NCBI RefSeq assembly: GCF_014204895.1
Contig: NZ_JACHMF010000001.1
Location: 5,642,001-5,706,000, forward strand
Length of the DNA: 64,000 bases
Origin: Paractinoplanes abujensis
GTDB lineage: Bacteria > Actinomycetota > Actinomycetes > Mycobacteriales > Micromonosporaceae
Direction: 5' to 3'
The notes under the pieces are model-generated. The model had not been told where the DNA came from. It was given only the letters and a program-made list of their open reading frames with translations, and did not search any database. Of the stretch, positions 9,738 through 18,899 are shown in pieces (position 1 is the stretch's first letter; each line of letters opens with the position of its first letter). The position numbers and the translations under genes were made by a program.

Positions 9738-10211
9738 TCACGCGTCCACCGTCGCATCCACGATGTTGATCTCTTCCTCGGTCACCACGCCGTCCACTAT
9801 GCGGAACGAGCGAATCTCTTCCGAGTCGCTCTCGCGGGTCGACACGAGAAGGTAATGCGCGCCCGGCTCACCGGCGAACGAGATGTCGGTGCGCGACGGG
9901 TAGGCCTCGGTGGCCGTGTGCGAGTGGTAGATGACCACCGGCTCTTCGTCGTTGTCGTCCATCTCGCGCCAGACGCGCAGCTGCTCCATGGAGTCGAACT
10001 CGTAGAACGTCATCGACCGGGCGGCGTTGTCCATCGGGATGAGCCGGGTCGGCAGGTCACTGCCGATCGGGCCCGCGACGACACCACAGGCCTCGTCGGG
10101 GTGGTCCCGGCGGGCATGGGCGACGATCGCGTCGACGATCGCGCTGTCGATGGTCAGCACGTCGTTCACATTACCGTGAGATTTGCCCGAGCCCGACGTG
10201 GCGGCTCTCAC
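9738..10211 (-). CDS. mec: Mec-type JAMM metallopeptidase
   Basis: Mov34/MPN/PAD-1 family peptidase that releases cysteine from the CysO-Cys adduct in mycobacteria. The zinc motif is visible as HSHTATEAYPSRTD, and DEACGVVAG marks the catalytic-Glu region. The frame can start at a GTG at 10211, giving a GTGA overlap with the DUF2017 stop, or at one of the GTGs about 14-18 codons further on; family alignment favours the shorter form. See cysO for a possible extra processing role. Confidence 0.9.
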   Translation of the reverse strand: MRAATSGSGKSHGNVNDVLTIDSAIVDAIVAHARRDHPDEACGVVAGPIGSDLPTRLIPMDNAARSMTFYEFDSMEQLRVWREMDDNDEEPVVIYHSHTATEAYPSRTDISFAGEPGAHYLLVSTRESDSEEIRSFRIVDGVVTEEEINIVDATVDA

Positions 10212-10708
10212 TCGATTTCGGGAAGCGCGTTGAGCAGCGACTCCTGCAGATAACCCAGGTACGCGTACACACTGAGCTGAAAGACCCGGCTGGAACCGGG
10301 GTCGTGCAGCACCGCGGCGTCGAGCTCCTCGCCCAGGTCGGTGTCGGCCGCGATGTCGAGGCGGGTGCCCATGGCCAGCCGCGCGTCGTTGATCGCGCGC
10401 AGCCAGGCCTCGGCTGCCTCACCGTCGAGCCGCACCTCGCCCTCGCCGTCGTCGGGCAGCGCGGCCAGGATCGCCCCGGCCTGGTCGATCTTGCCGGTCT
10501 TGAGCTCGCCCTCGGTGTAGAGGCGGAACTCGGCCGAATCGTCCGGCAGGTCAGGGTAGATGTCGGGGAAAAGCCGGCTGACGACCGGATCGGTGTGATC
10601 CATGCCGTCGGTCAGCAGGCCGACCACCTCACCGGCGACCTTGCGCAGGACGCGCACCTCGTCCACTGCGAAGGTGGCCACGCACTGGCTGCCGTTGCGT
10701 CGGAACAT
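10208..10708 (-). CDS. DUF2017-family protein
   Basis: 166 residues, starting MFRRNGSQCVATFAVDEVRVL. It corresponds by position and pattern to Rv1332 between clpS and mec in M. tuberculosis. The function is unknown. It is soluble and helix-rich, with no metal or nucleotide motif. It lies 18 bp after the clpS stop and overlaps the mec start, so it belongs to the clpS-cysM operon. Confidence 0.83.
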   Translation of the reverse strand: MFRRNGSQCVATFAVDEVRVLRKVAGEVVGLLTDGMDHTDPVVSRLFPDIYPDLPDDSAEFRLYTEGELKTGKIDQAGAILAALPDDGEGEVRLDGEAAEAWLRAINDARLAMGTRLDIAADTDLGEELDAAVLHDPGSSRVFQLSVYAYLGYLQESLLNALPEIE

Positions 10709-10726
10709 CTGCTCTCTCCCGCAGTG

Positions 10727-11026
10727 TCATTCCCGGTCCACCGTCGCCCAGAGACCGTATCCGTGCAGCTGGCTGGCGTCCATCTCCATGCGCTCGCGCG
10801 CTCCGGAGCTGACCACCGCCCGGCCCTTGTTGTGCACGTCGAGCATCAGGGCTTCGGCCTTTTCCTTGGAGAAGCCGAAAATCTTTTGAAAAACCCAGGT
10901 CACGTACGACATGAGGTTGACCGGATCATCCCAGACGATGGTCACCCACGGCCGGTCGTCAGCGGGTGCCTCCTCGATCTCGGGGCTCTCGAGCGGAGCG
11001 ACCTGGGGGAGCGCCATGCCCACCAT
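10727..11026 (-). CDS. clpS: ClpS adaptor protein
   Basis: Adaptor that delivers N-degron substrates to ClpAP/ClpCP, about 99 residues. The core [20 protein letters not shown] contains the DDPVN motif of the N-end-rule pocket, and VHNKGRAVV follows. I chose the ATG at 11026; another ATG lies three codons later. It is the first gene of the clpS-DUF2017-mec-cysO-cysM operon and divergent from pncB. Confidence 0.93.
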   Translation of the reverse strand: MVGMALPQVAPLESPEIEEAPADDRPWVTIVWDDPVNLMSYVTWVFQKIFGFSKEKAEALMLDVHNKGRAVVSSGARERMEMDASQLHGYGLWATVDRE

Positions 11027-11122
11027 GGTGCCACCGGTTTCGCCGCATCGGTGAACCGGAACGCCGATCCGCAGGTCAGGACGCGGTTCGTAAGGGGCGG
11101 CCAGGCGCAATAGGGTGGGCTT

Positions 11123-12409
11123 GTGAACACCTTCGCCCCCGCGCTGATGACCGATCAGTACGAGCTGACCATGATCAGCGCCGCGCTCAAGGACGGCACC
11201 GCCGACCGGCAGTGCGTCTTCGAGGTCTTCGCCCGCCGCCTGCCCGGTGGCCGGCGCTACGGCGTGGTGGCCGGGCCGGGCCGCCTGATCGAGCTGATCA
11301 AAAACTTCCGCTTCGGCCCGGCCGAGGTCGACTTCCTGCGCGGTGCGGGCATCGTCGACGAGACCACCGCCAAGTGGCTGGCGGGCTATCGCTTCTCGGG
11401 CGACATCGACGGATACGCCGAGGGTGAGCTCTTCTTCCCGGGCTCCCCGATCCTGACGGTCAGCGGCACCTTCGCCGAGTGCGTCGTGCTCGAGACGCTG
11501 ATCCTGTCGGTGCTCAACCACGACAGCGCGGTGGCGGCCGGGGCGGCCCGCATGGTCACCGCGGCCCGCGGCCGGCCGATCATCGAGATGGGCTCCCGGC
11601 GCACCCACGAGGACTCCGCCGTGGCCGCCGCCCGGGCCGCCTACCTGGCCGGCTTCGCCTCGACCTCCAACCTCGCGGCGGGCGCGCTCTACGGCATCCC
11701 CACCACGGGCACCTCGGCCCACGCGTTCACTCTCCTGCACGACGACGAGCCGGCCGCCTTCGCCTCCCAGGTGGCCGCGCTCGGCAAGAACACCACGCTG
11801 CTCGTCGACACGTACGACATCGGGCAGGGCATCCGCAACGCCATCGCGGTGGCCGGCCCCGACCTGCGCGCCGTCCGGATCGACTCGGGTGACCTGTCGG
11901 TGCTCGCGCAGCACTCGCGGGAACTGCTCGACTCGCTCGGGGCCGTCGAGACGCAGATCGTGGTCTCCGGCGACATGGACGAATACGCGATCGCCACGCT
12001 GGCTGCCGAGCCCGTCGACATGTACGGCGCGGGCACCGCGGTGGTCACCGGCTCCGGCGCACCCACCGCGGGCCTGGTCTACAAGCTGGTCGAGGTCGAG
12101 GGGCGCCCCGTGGTCAAGCGCTCGGAGAACAAAGCCACCGTGGGCGGGCGCAAGACCGCCGTACGCCGGCACAAGCCCACGGGCACGGCGACCGAGGAGA
12201 TCGTGGTGTCGCAAGGGGTGCCCGACCACGCCGCCAACGACCGGCTCCTGCAGCGCTCGTACATCGCCGCGGGCGAGCCGGTCGACTTCCCCACCCTGCA
12301 GGAGTCGCGCGAGCACCTGCGCCAGTGCCTGATCTCGATACCGTGGGAAGGTCTCAAGCTCTCGGCCGGCGACCCGGCCATCCCCGTCACCATCGTCCCG
12401 ACCGTTTAG
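11123..12409 (+). CDS. pncB: Nicotinate phosphoribosyltransferase
   Basis: Preiss-Handler NAD salvage enzyme converting nicotinate and PRPP to nicotinate mononucleotide, 428 residues. Typical segments: [11 protein letters not shown] at the N-terminus, [12 protein letters not shown] around the region of the phosphorylated His, [16 protein letters not shown], and IDSGDLSVL. The start is the GTG at 11123. It is followed 10 bp later by pncA, so the two steps of nicotinamide recycling are co-transcribed. Confidence 0.95.
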   Translation: MNTFAPALMTDQYELTMISAALKDGTADRQCVFEVFARRLPGGRRYGVVAGPGRLIELIKNFRFGPAEVDFLRGAGIVDETTAKWLAGYRFSGDIDGYAEGELFFPGSPILTVSGTFAECVVLETLILSVLNHDSAVAAGAARMVTAARGRPIIEMGSRRTHEDSAVAAARAAYLAGFASTSNLAAGALYGIPTTGTSAHAFTLLHDDEPAAFASQVAALGKNTTLLVDTYDIGQGIRNAIAVAGPDLRAVRIDSGDLSVLAQHSRELLDSLGAVETQIVVSGDMDEYAIATLAAEPVDMYGAGTAVVTGSGAPTAGLVYKLVEVEGRPVVKRSENKATVGGRKTAVRRHKPTGTATEEIVVSQGVPDHAANDRLLQRSYIAAGEPVDFPTLQESREHLRQCLISIPWEGLKLSAGDPAIPVTIVPTV

Positions 12410-12419
12410 GGGTTGTCCC

Positions 12420-12998
12420 GTGACACGAGCGCTGATCATCGTCGACGTGCAGAACGACTTCTGCGAGGGCGGATCGCTGGCGGTGACCGGCGGGGCCGCC
12501 GTGGCCGCGGGCATCTCCCTGGTGCTGGACAAGGCCGGTGACCGATGGGACCACGTGGTCGCCACCAAGGACTGGCACATCGATCCCGGCAACCACTTCA
12601 GCGACCACCCGGACTACCTCGACACCTGGCCCGCGCACTGCGTGGTCGGCTCGTCCGGGGCCGATTTCCACCCCGAGCTGGCCACCGGGCGCATCGAGGC
12701 GGTCTTCCACAAGGGCGAGCACAAGGCGGCGTACTCGGGCTTCGAGGGGCACACCGAGAGCGGCGAGACCCTGACCGCGTGGCTGCGCGAGCGAGATGTG
12801 ACGGAAGTCGAACTGGTAGGCATCGCCACCGACCATTGCGTACGGGCGACCGCGCTCGACGCGAAGTCCGAAGGGTTCGCCACGACGGTGTTGCTGGAGC
12901 TCACGGCGGGTGTCGCGGCCGGCACGACGGCCGCCGCGCTGGAGGAGTTCCGTACGGCGTCGATCGAGACCACCGGGTCGCCGGTCGTGTCGTCCTGA
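12420..12998 (+). CDS. pncA: Nicotinamidase
   Basis: Isochorismatase-fold amidase converting nicotinamide to nicotinate, 192 residues. The catalytic triad is visible: Asp9 in IIVDVQNDF, Lys50 in ATKDWH and Cys140 in ATDHCVRAT. Metal-site residues lie around [15 protein letters not shown]. It starts at GTG 12420, co-directional with pncB. Confidence 0.95.
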   Translation: MTRALIIVDVQNDFCEGGSLAVTGGAAVAAGISLVLDKAGDRWDHVVATKDWHIDPGNHFSDHPDYLDTWPAHCVVGSSGADFHPELATGRIEAVFHKGEHKAAYSGFEGHTESGETLTAWLRERDVTEVELVGIATDHCVRATALDAKSEGFATTVLLELTAGVAAGTTAAALEEFRTASIETTGSPVVSS

Positions 12999-13032
12999 TT
13001 TCCGCCTGATCAAGTAGTTGGTTTTTTGTCGT

Positions 13033-13062
13033 ACCTCCGGGGCAGGATGTTGCCTCGGAGGT
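13033..13062 (+). promoter_or_regulatory. Hairpin sequestering the MFS ribosome-binding site
   Basis: Arms 13033-13044 (acctccggggca) and 13051-13062 (tgcctcggaggt) pair over 12 positions with one mismatch around a 6-nt loop. The right arm contains the ggagg 11 bp before the ATG at 13073. Folding would hide it, although a second weaker agga at 13064-13067 stays free. No run of T follows, so a terminator is less likely. Confidence 0.45.
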
Positions 13063-13072
13063 CAGGAACGAC

Positions 13073-14431
13073 ATGCGGCTCAAGCCTTACCGTGACACGC
13101 TCGCTCTGCCCGGCATCAAGTCGCTGCTGGCGGTGGCGACGCTGGCGCGCATCCCGATCGCGGCCGGCGCCGTCGTGCTCACCCTGCACGTGGTCACCGA
13201 TCTCGGCCGGGGTTACGCCGCGGCCGGGCTGATCGGCGCCGCGTTCACGATCGGCGGCTCGGTCGGCGCGCCCGTGATGGGCCGCCTGATCGACCGGCGC
13301 GGCCTGCGCCCGGTGCTGGTGCTGACCACGGTGGCCGAGGTGATCTTCTGGTCGTCCGGGCAGGCCGTGCCGTACTGGGCGCTGCTGGTGATGGCCCTGT
13401 TCGGCGGGTTCCTGGCCCTGCCGGCCTTCTCGGTGGCCCGCCAGTCGATCAGCGCCCTGACGCCCGAGGCCCAGCGCCTGCCGGCGTTCGCGCTCGACTC
13501 GATCACCACCGAGCTGTCGTTCATGGCCGGCCCGGCGCTCGGTGTGCTGGTCGCCACCACCGCCGGCGGCCGCTGGGCGATGCTCATGCTGGCCGTCGGC
13601 ATCCTGCTCTCCGGGATCGGGCTGTGGCTGCTCAACCCGCCGGTCCGGGCCGCGCACGAGGCGCCGATCACGGCCGGCGAGCGGGTGCCCCGGCGCAGCT
13701 GGCTGGGGCCGCGGTTCGTCGCCGTCCTGCTCGTCACGATGGCCGCCACACTCGTGCTCTCCGGCACCGACGTGGCGCTCGTGGCCGTGCTGCGCGACAA
13801 CGGCGAGCTGGGCTGGAGCGGCCTGGTCATGTCGATGTGGGCGTTCTATTCGCTGCTCGGCGGCTTCGCCTACGGCACGATGCAACGCTCGTTCCCGCCC
13901 GTGGTCATCCTGACTCCGCTGGCTCTGACGACGATGCTCGTCAGCCTGGGCAGCGCCCACTGGTGGCTGATCGCCCTGCTGCTCATCCCGGCCGGCGCCC
14001 TGTGCGCCCCCCTGATCACCAGCACGGCCGACGCCATCAGCCGCATGATCCCCGCCGCCGCCCGCGGCGAGGCCATGGGCCTGCACAACTCGGCCCTCAC
14101 GGTGGGCGTGGCCCTGGGCGGCCCGCTGGCCGGCCTGGCCGCCGACGCCCTGTCCCCACCCTGGGGTTTCGTCGCCGTCGGCGGCGCGGGCGTGCTGATC
14201 GCTCTGACGGTCCTCCCGACCGAACTCCGCCGCCACCGCCAGGCCGCGCCCTCGGCCCCGGCCGTGCCCGCTCTCGGCACCGGCAAGTCCGGCCCGGCCA
14301 CCGAACCCGCCCTGACCGCCGCGGCCCTCCCCGACACCCTCACCGAAGCCGCGTCCGACCGCACCCCACCTCAGCGAACGCCCCACGAAGCCCCCGACCA
14401 CGGCGACTCCTTGCCCGCCGGCCGCCCCTGA
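13073..14431 (+). CDS. Major facilitator superfamily transporter
   Basis: 452 residues, with about 12 hydrophobic segments in the first 390 (for example LLAVATLARIPIAAGAVVL and YWALLVMALFGGFLAL). The loop GRLIDRRGLRPVL between the second and third helices is the MFS signature. The closest general type is a drug or sugar efflux MFS, and the substrate is unknown. The last 60 residues are a Pro/Ala-rich soluble tail. Its translation start lies under a predicted hairpin. Confidence 0.88.
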   Translation: MRLKPYRDTLALPGIKSLLAVATLARIPIAAGAVVLTLHVVTDLGRGYAAAGLIGAAFTIGGSVGAPVMGRLIDRRGLRPVLVLTTVAEVIFWSSGQAVPYWALLVMALFGGFLALPAFSVARQSISALTPEAQRLPAFALDSITTELSFMAGPALGVLVATTAGGRWAMLMLAVGILLSGIGLWLLNPPVRAAHEAPITAGERVPRRSWLGPRFVAVLLVTMAATLVLSGTDVALVAVLRDNGELGWSGLVMSMWAFYSLLGGFAYGTMQRSFPPVVILTPLALTTMLVSLGSAHWWLIALLLIPAGALCAPLITSTADAISRMIPAAARGEAMGLHNSALTVGVALGGPLAGLAADALSPPWGFVAVGGAGVLIALTVLPTELRRHRQAAPSAPAVPALGTGKSGPATEPALTAAALPDTLTEAASDRTPPQRTPHEAPDHGDSLPAGRP

Positions 14432-15467
14432 CCCACCCTGCAGGCCGCCTCGGCCCTCTCCGCCGCACGGGCAACACGACCCCGCGCCGACCACGCCCCG
14501 CATCCCGCAACCGGCCGCCCTCGCCACGGCCCGGCCCCCTGGACCAGGCCGCACCCGCCACGACCCGGTCTCTCGCACCCAGCCGCACCCGCCACGGCCC
14601 GGTCTCTCGCACCCAGCCGCACCCGCCACGGCCGGCCACCCGCACCAGACCGCACCCGCCACGGCCGGCCACCTGCGCTCGCTACGACCCCGCAATCTGC
14701 AACAGGCCGCAATTGCCACGTCCCACACTTGCTACCGGCCTACTTGCTACGGCCGCATCAGTTCCGGCGATCGACTGATACCTGCCGCCTTGGCCAGCGT
14801 TCGCCGTAGCAGCCCTCATCCCGCCGGCTTCAGGTCCGACAATGATCTGCTCACCAGAGCGCGGGTGCGGGAAATCCAAGCCTCGCAGATGCCGTGGACT
14901 TGTTGATGTATGCGGGGGATTGCCGGCGTTCCGCATTCGCCACGGCACCCGTCCACCGGTCACCGCCATCTCACCGACGCAGTCCTGAGCCGCCCCCGTC
15001 GGCACCCACCATGCAGCCGCCCCGTCGGCACCCACCATGCAGCCGCCCCGTCGGCACTCACCATGCAGCCGCCCCCGTCGGCACCATGCAGCCGCCCGCG
15101 TCGGGGCTCAGCATGCAGCCGCCCGCGCCCGCCATGCGGCGCCCGCGTCGGCGCCCGCCATAAGGCGCCCGTCGACTCACCAGGCAGCCGCCCGCGGTAT
15201 AGCCGCCCGCGTCGCCGCCCGCCATGCAGCCGCCCGTGCGGCCCGCGCCACGCAGCCGGCCTCGCCGTGCGCCGTACCCATCCACCTGACGCTGGCCTGT
15301 GGCTTTCTCCAGCGGCGACCGGCTCAGTCGGTGAAGAGTCTCCACGCCGCCGGCCGGGCGCTGGGCGGAGTGGCGGCCGTCAAGGCGGTTTGCAACCGTT
15401 GGGTGGCAGGTCGCCGAGCTTCCTGAGCTGCTGTGACTCAGGTCATGAGGGCAACTCCGCATCGCTC
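14432..15467. repeat. Non-coding, repeat-rich gap
   Basis: About 1 kb without a convincing gene. From 14540 to 14690 there are degenerate copies of a unit built on cgcacccgccacggcc. From about 14989 to 15260 a different unit of roughly 22-27 bp built on catgcagccgccccgtcgg recurs, drifting along the tract. Between them (14700-14980) and after them I see nothing recognisable. Frames in this stretch are compositional artefacts of the repeats. Confidence 0.7.
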
Positions 15468-15499
15468 TTGTACGTTCGTACTTGTACAGCCGTACAAGT
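15468..15499. promoter_or_regulatory. Operator/promoter of the SMR-TetR module
   Basis: Perfect 8-bp arms acttgtac (15480-15487) and gtacaagt (15492-15499) are separated by 4 bp and lie 16 bp before the SMR start codon. An upstream half site ttgtac (15468-15473) with gtacgttcgtac makes overlapping dyads. The arrangement suggests two repressor dimers, most likely of the co-transcribed TetR protein. Confidence 0.6.
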
Positions 15500-15515
15500 C
15501 GAGAGAAGGAACGCC

Positions 15516-15836
15516 GTGCCTTACGTGTTTTTGCTGGTTGCCATCAGTGCGGAAGTTCTGGCGACGAGCATGCTGAAGTCGACGGAAGGCTTCTCTCGGC
15601 TATGGCCGACCATCGGCTGCCTGGCGGGTTACGTGGTCTCGTTCGCCGCGCTGTCGCTCGTGGTGCGGGACCTGCCGGTCGGTGTGGTCTACGCCGTCTG
15701 GTCGGCTCTGGGCACGGCCGCGATCGTGGCCATCGGCGCGGTCTTCCTCGGTGAGCCGCTCACGACGGTTAAGGTCGTCGGCGTCAGCCTCATCATCGCC
15801 GGTGTAGTGACCGTGAACCTGGGCGGTGCCCATTGA
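15516..15836 (+). CDS. Small multidrug resistance (SMR/EmrE-type) transporter
   Basis: 106 residues with four transmembrane helices, the usual size. The essential membrane Glu (residue 13) is in ISAEVLATSMLK, and YAVWSALGTAAIV is the family signature in helix 3. It starts at GTG 15516 after gagagaagga. Proton-coupled export of lipophilic cations, or guanidinium for the Gdx branch, is the family role; I cannot decide which. It overlaps the TetR start by 4 bp, and a strong palindrome lies in the promoter. Confidence 0.93.
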   Translation: MPYVFLLVAISAEVLATSMLKSTEGFSRLWPTIGCLAGYVVSFAALSLVVRDLPVGVVYAVWSALGTAAIVAIGAVFLGEPLTTVKVVGVSLIIAGVVTVNLGGAH

Positions 15837-16606
15837 GCAATCCCGCATCTCCAGCCGATGCCTCAGCTTCGGCGGGCGACACGACCTCGAACGTCGCCGC
15901 CGGCTCCGCATCGGGACGGCGGCGGGCAGACCGCGAGGCAGGCCCGGCCGACGCCGCGACAGCAGCCCGGCCCCGGCGGCGGCGCAGCGATCGGGACCCT
16001 CGGCACGACGACAGTCCGGCGCCGGGACGGCCTGCGCGGCGACGTACGGACGGGGAGGCGCGGCGGCCTCAGCGGGCGCGGGATCCGGAGGCGCGGCGGC
16101 GGGCACTGGCGGCCGCGGCGCTCGAGGTGATCTCGGAGCAGGGGCTGGCTCGCACGTCGCATCGGGCGGTGGCGGCCAAGGCCGACCTTCCGCTCGGGGC
16201 GACCACCTACTACTTCCCCACGCTGGACGACCTGATCGCCGCGGGGTTGCAGCTGGCCGCGGCCGGGCTGCAGGACGATTTCGAGCGGTGGGCCGAGCGG
16301 CTGCGGCACGCTGACGACGTCCCGGCGGCGGTGGCCGGTCTCATCGTGGAGTACCTCGCGGATCGTCAACGGGCCCAGCTCGAATGTGAGCTGTACGTGG
16401 CCGCCGCCCGTGATGCCGCCCTGCGCCCGCTGGCGATGGCCTGGCTGACCGGCATGCGCGACATTCTCGAGCCGCACCTGGGCATCGACGCCACCCGCGA
16501 CGTGATGGCGCTCTTCGACGGCGTGACGCTCCAAGCCTTGATCACCGGCCGCGATGTCGACCCGGCCGCCCTGACCGCCACGATCCGCCGCCTGACAAGC
16601 CCCTGA
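15833..16606 (+). CDS. TetR-family regulator with a long basic N-terminal extension
   Basis: If translation starts at the TTG overlapping the SMR stop, the product is 257 residues. About 85 disordered Ala/Arg/Asp-rich residues precede the helix-turn-helix (ALEVISEQGLARTSHRAVAA, then LPLGATTYYFPTLDDLIAA). Starting nearer PQRARDPEARRRALA would give the normal TetR length of about 185. Coupling to the SMR gene and the palindrome upstream make it the likely repressor of the operon. Confidence 0.83.
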   Translation: MSNPASPADASASAGDTTSNVAAGSASGRRRADREAGPADAATAARPRRRRSDRDPRHDDSPAPGRPARRRTDGEARRPQRARDPEARRRALAAAALEVISEQGLARTSHRAVAAKADLPLGATTYYFPTLDDLIAAGLQLAAAGLQDDFERWAERLRHADDVPAAVAGLIVEYLADRQRAQLECELYVAAARDAALRPLAMAWLTGMRDILEPHLGIDATRDVMALFDGVTLQALITGRDVDPAALTATIRRLTSP

Positions 16607-16964
16607 TCTTCCCACGAGCGACGGCCGTCGCGGGTGCTGGCCGAGGTTCCCGGCCGCCTCCGGAGGCGTGTGACGGCGTTCGGGGAAGGGCGGTCCCTTG
16701 AAAGGGCCGCCGCAGGCGCTGGGCAGGTTTCTTGAGAAGACCGCCGCAGGCGCTGGATGAGGCGGATGGCCAGGACCCAGGAGACAGCCGCCACGGCCGC
16801 TGGATGAGGCGAATGGGCCGCCAGCACCGGGTCAGGGATCGGGCAGGACTTACGAAACAGCCGCCGCCAGCACCGGGTCAGGGCATGGGCAGGTCTCGCG
16901 AGAGGGCCGCCGCGGGTGGCGAGGGGGATGGGCCGGTTCCGGGGTGGGAAGTGGGCCGGACAAC
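16607..16964. repeat. Intergenic gap with degenerate direct repeats
   Basis: No gene seen. Between about 16690 and 16930 a unit resembling gggccgccgcaggcgctgg recurs four to six times with variants (for example gccgccagcaccgggtcaggg twice, around 16818 and 16860). The tract lies between convergent genes. Confidence 0.55.
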
Positions 16965-17000
16965 GAAACGGCCCGCCCTCGGGTGAGGGCGGGCCGTTTC
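16965..17000 (-). terminator. Strong hairpin terminator of ctaD
   Basis: A perfect 16-bp stem, gaaacggcccgccctc paired with gagggcgggccgtttc, encloses a 4-nt loop. It starts 7 bp beyond the ctaD stop. There is no long U-tract, as is common in actinobacteria. It could also serve the TetR gene from the other side. Confidence 0.8.
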
Positions 17001-17007
17001 AGGGCTT

Positions 17008-18762
17008 TCAGTCGCGGTTGGTGCTGGTGTCCTCGGGGTAGGTCGCGCCGCCGTCGGACTCGCGCGTCAGGGGGCGGGCGCCGCCCTCGGGCGGGCCGGC
17101 GATCGACTGCTCGCCCGCGGCCAGCTCCGGGAACTTGGCGTCGAAGGCCGGGCGCTCGGAACGGATGCGCGGCATGCGGTCGAAGTTGCGCAGCGGCGGC
17201 GGGGAGGACGTGGCCCACTCGAGCGAGTTGCCGTGGCCCCACGGGTCGTCGACCGTGACGACCTGGCCCACCTTGTACGACTTCCAGCAGTTGTAGATGA
17301 ACGGCAGCGTCGACAGGCCGAGCACGAACGAACCGATCGTCGAGAACGTGTTCAGGAACGTGAAACCGTCGCTCGCGAGGTAGTCCGCGTAGCGCCGCGG
17401 CATGCCCTCGGTGCCCAGCCAGTGCTGCACCAGGAACGTCGCGTGGAAGCCGATGAACGTCAGCCAGAAGTGGACCTTGCCGAGGCGCTCGTCGAGCATC
17501 CGCCCGAACATCTTCGGGAACCAGAAGTAGATGCCCGAGAACACCGCGAACACGATCGTTCCGAACAGCACGTAGTGGAAGTGCGCGATCACGAAGTACG
17601 AGTCGGAGACGTGGAAGTCGATCGGCGGGGAGGCCAGCAGCACGCCGGACAGGCCGCCGAAGAGGAACGTCACCAGGAAGCCGATCGCGAACATCATCGG
17701 CGTCTCGAAACTGATCTGGCCGCGCCACATCGTGCCGATCCAGACGAAGAACTTCATGCCCGTCGGGACCGCGATGAGGAAGCTCAGGAAGCTGAAGAAC
17801 GGCAGCAGCACCTGGCCGGTGACGAACATGTGGTGCGCCCACACCGACATCGACAGCGCCGCGATCAGCAGCGTCGCGGCCACGAGGCCCTTGTAGCCGA
17901 AGACCGGCTTGCGGCTGAAGACCGGGATGACCTCGGTGATGATGCCGAAGAACGGCAGCGCCACGATGTACACCTCGGGGTGGCCGAAGAACCAGAAGAG
18001 GTGCTGCCACAGCATCGGGCCGCCGGTGTCGACGTCGAAGACGTGGGCTCCGAGCACGCGGTCGGCGGCCAGGGCGAACAGCGCGGCCGCCAGGAACGGG
18101 AACACCATGATCACCAGAAGGCTGGTGACGAGGATGTTCCACGTCATGATCGGCATGCGGAACATCGTCATGCCGGGGGCGCGCAGGGTGAGCACCGTGG
18201 TGATCAGGTTGACGCCACCGAGGATCGTGCCCAGACCCGAGAGGGCCAGGCCGACGACCCACATGTTGCCGCCGACGCCCGGCGAGTGCAGCGAGTCGCT
18301 CAGCGGGGTGTAGGCGAACCACCCGAAGTCGGCCGCGCCCCCCGGGGTGAAGAAGCCGCTGATCGTGATCGTGCCGCCGAACAGGTACAGCCAGTACGCG
18401 AACGCGTTCAGACGCGGGAAGGCCACGTCGGGCGCGCCGATCTGGATCGGCACCACGAAGTTCGCGAAGGCGAACACGATCGGCGTCGCGAAGAACAGCA
18501 GCATGATCGTGCCGTGCATCGTGAACAGCTGGTTGTACTGCTCAGGGGAGAGCAACTGCATGCCCGGGCGCGCCAGCTCGGTGCGCATCAGCAGCGCCAT
18601 CAGGCCGCCGAGCATGTAGAACACGAAGGCCGTGATCATGTACATGATCCCGATCTGCTTCGCGTCCGTCGTGCGCAGGATTCGGGCTAGCGCCGAACCC
18701 TTGACCTGCCGTCTGACCGGGTAAGGCCGGGTCACGATCGGCTTAGGCGCAACGGTCGTCAC
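17008..18762 (-). CDS. ctaD: Cytochrome c oxidase subunit I
   Basis: Catalytic subunit of the aa3-type terminal oxidase in the cytoplasmic membrane, 584 residues with about 12 helices. The haem and copper ligands lie in the expected segments: [18 protein letters not shown] (CuB His and the cross-linked Tyr), WAHHMFVTG, and HFHYVLFG. I chose the GTG at 18762 because cggagg precedes it by 6 nt; an in-frame upstream start would add 10 residues. The other oxidase subunits are not in the window. Confidence 0.95.
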   Translation of the reverse strand: MTTVAPKPIVTRPYPVRRQVKGSALARILRTTDAKQIGIMYMITAFVFYMLGGLMALLMRTELARPGMQLLSPEQYNQLFTMHGTIMLLFFATPIVFAFANFVVPIQIGAPDVAFPRLNAFAYWLYLFGGTITISGFFTPGGAADFGWFAYTPLSDSLHSPGVGGNMWVVGLALSGLGTILGGVNLITTVLTLRAPGMTMFRMPIMTWNILVTSLLVIMVFPFLAAALFALAADRVLGAHVFDVDTGGPMLWQHLFWFFGHPEVYIVALPFFGIITEVIPVFSRKPVFGYKGLVAATLLIAALSMSVWAHHMFVTGQVLLPFFSFLSFLIAVPTGMKFFVWIGTMWRGQISFETPMMFAIGFLVTFLFGGLSGVLLASPPIDFHVSDSYFVIAHFHYVLFGTIVFAVFSGIYFWFPKMFGRMLDERLGKVHFWLTFIGFHATFLVQHWLGTEGMPRRYADYLASDGFTFLNTFSTIGSFVLGLSTLPFIYNCWKSYKVGQVVTVDDPWGHGNSLEWATSSPPPLRNFDRMPRIRSERPAFDAKFPELAAGEQSIAGPPEGGARPLTRESDGGATYPEDTSTNRD

Positions 18763-18845
18763 GAATAGCCTCCGTTGTCTCGTTCGTCCCACTCAGTACG
18801 CCAGAGATGAAAGGCGTACCTCGCAGGCAGAATAGTCCCCCGCCG

Positions 18846-18865
18846 ACCCCCCGCGGGCGGGGGGT
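18846..18865 (-). terminator. G/C-stem hairpin after the FAD monooxygenase gene
   Basis: A near-perfect stem of accccccgc and gcggggggt with almost no loop lies 35 bp past the monooxygenase stop and before the ctaD promoter region. Confidence 0.4.
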
Positions 18866-18899
18866 GACCAAAGAGGTCAACAACGGTTGGTGACGCGCC

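Noticed and set aside
10727..12592. ClpS as a 621-residue fusion
   Set aside because: The open frame extends upstream through pncB antisense by chance; family length and starts at 11017-11026 define ClpS.
13010..14728. A 572-codon open frame antisense to the MFS transporter
   Set aside because: It is a Gly/Arg/Gln-rich shadow of a high-GC gene with no domain, and the plus-strand MFS signature is unambiguous.
14989..15260. Possible CRISPR array
   Set aside because: The units drift, have no unique spacers of constant length, and no cas genes are present.
14910..15836. An SMR transporter with a 200-residue N-terminal extension
   Set aside because: The extension is translated repeat sequence and would run through the operator; the GTG at 15516 has a ribosome-binding site and gives the normal size.
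16850..18322. A long minus-strand frame overlapping ctaD in another frame
   Set aside because: Arg/His/Pro-rich shadow of ctaD, whose haem-ligand motifs are in the other frame.
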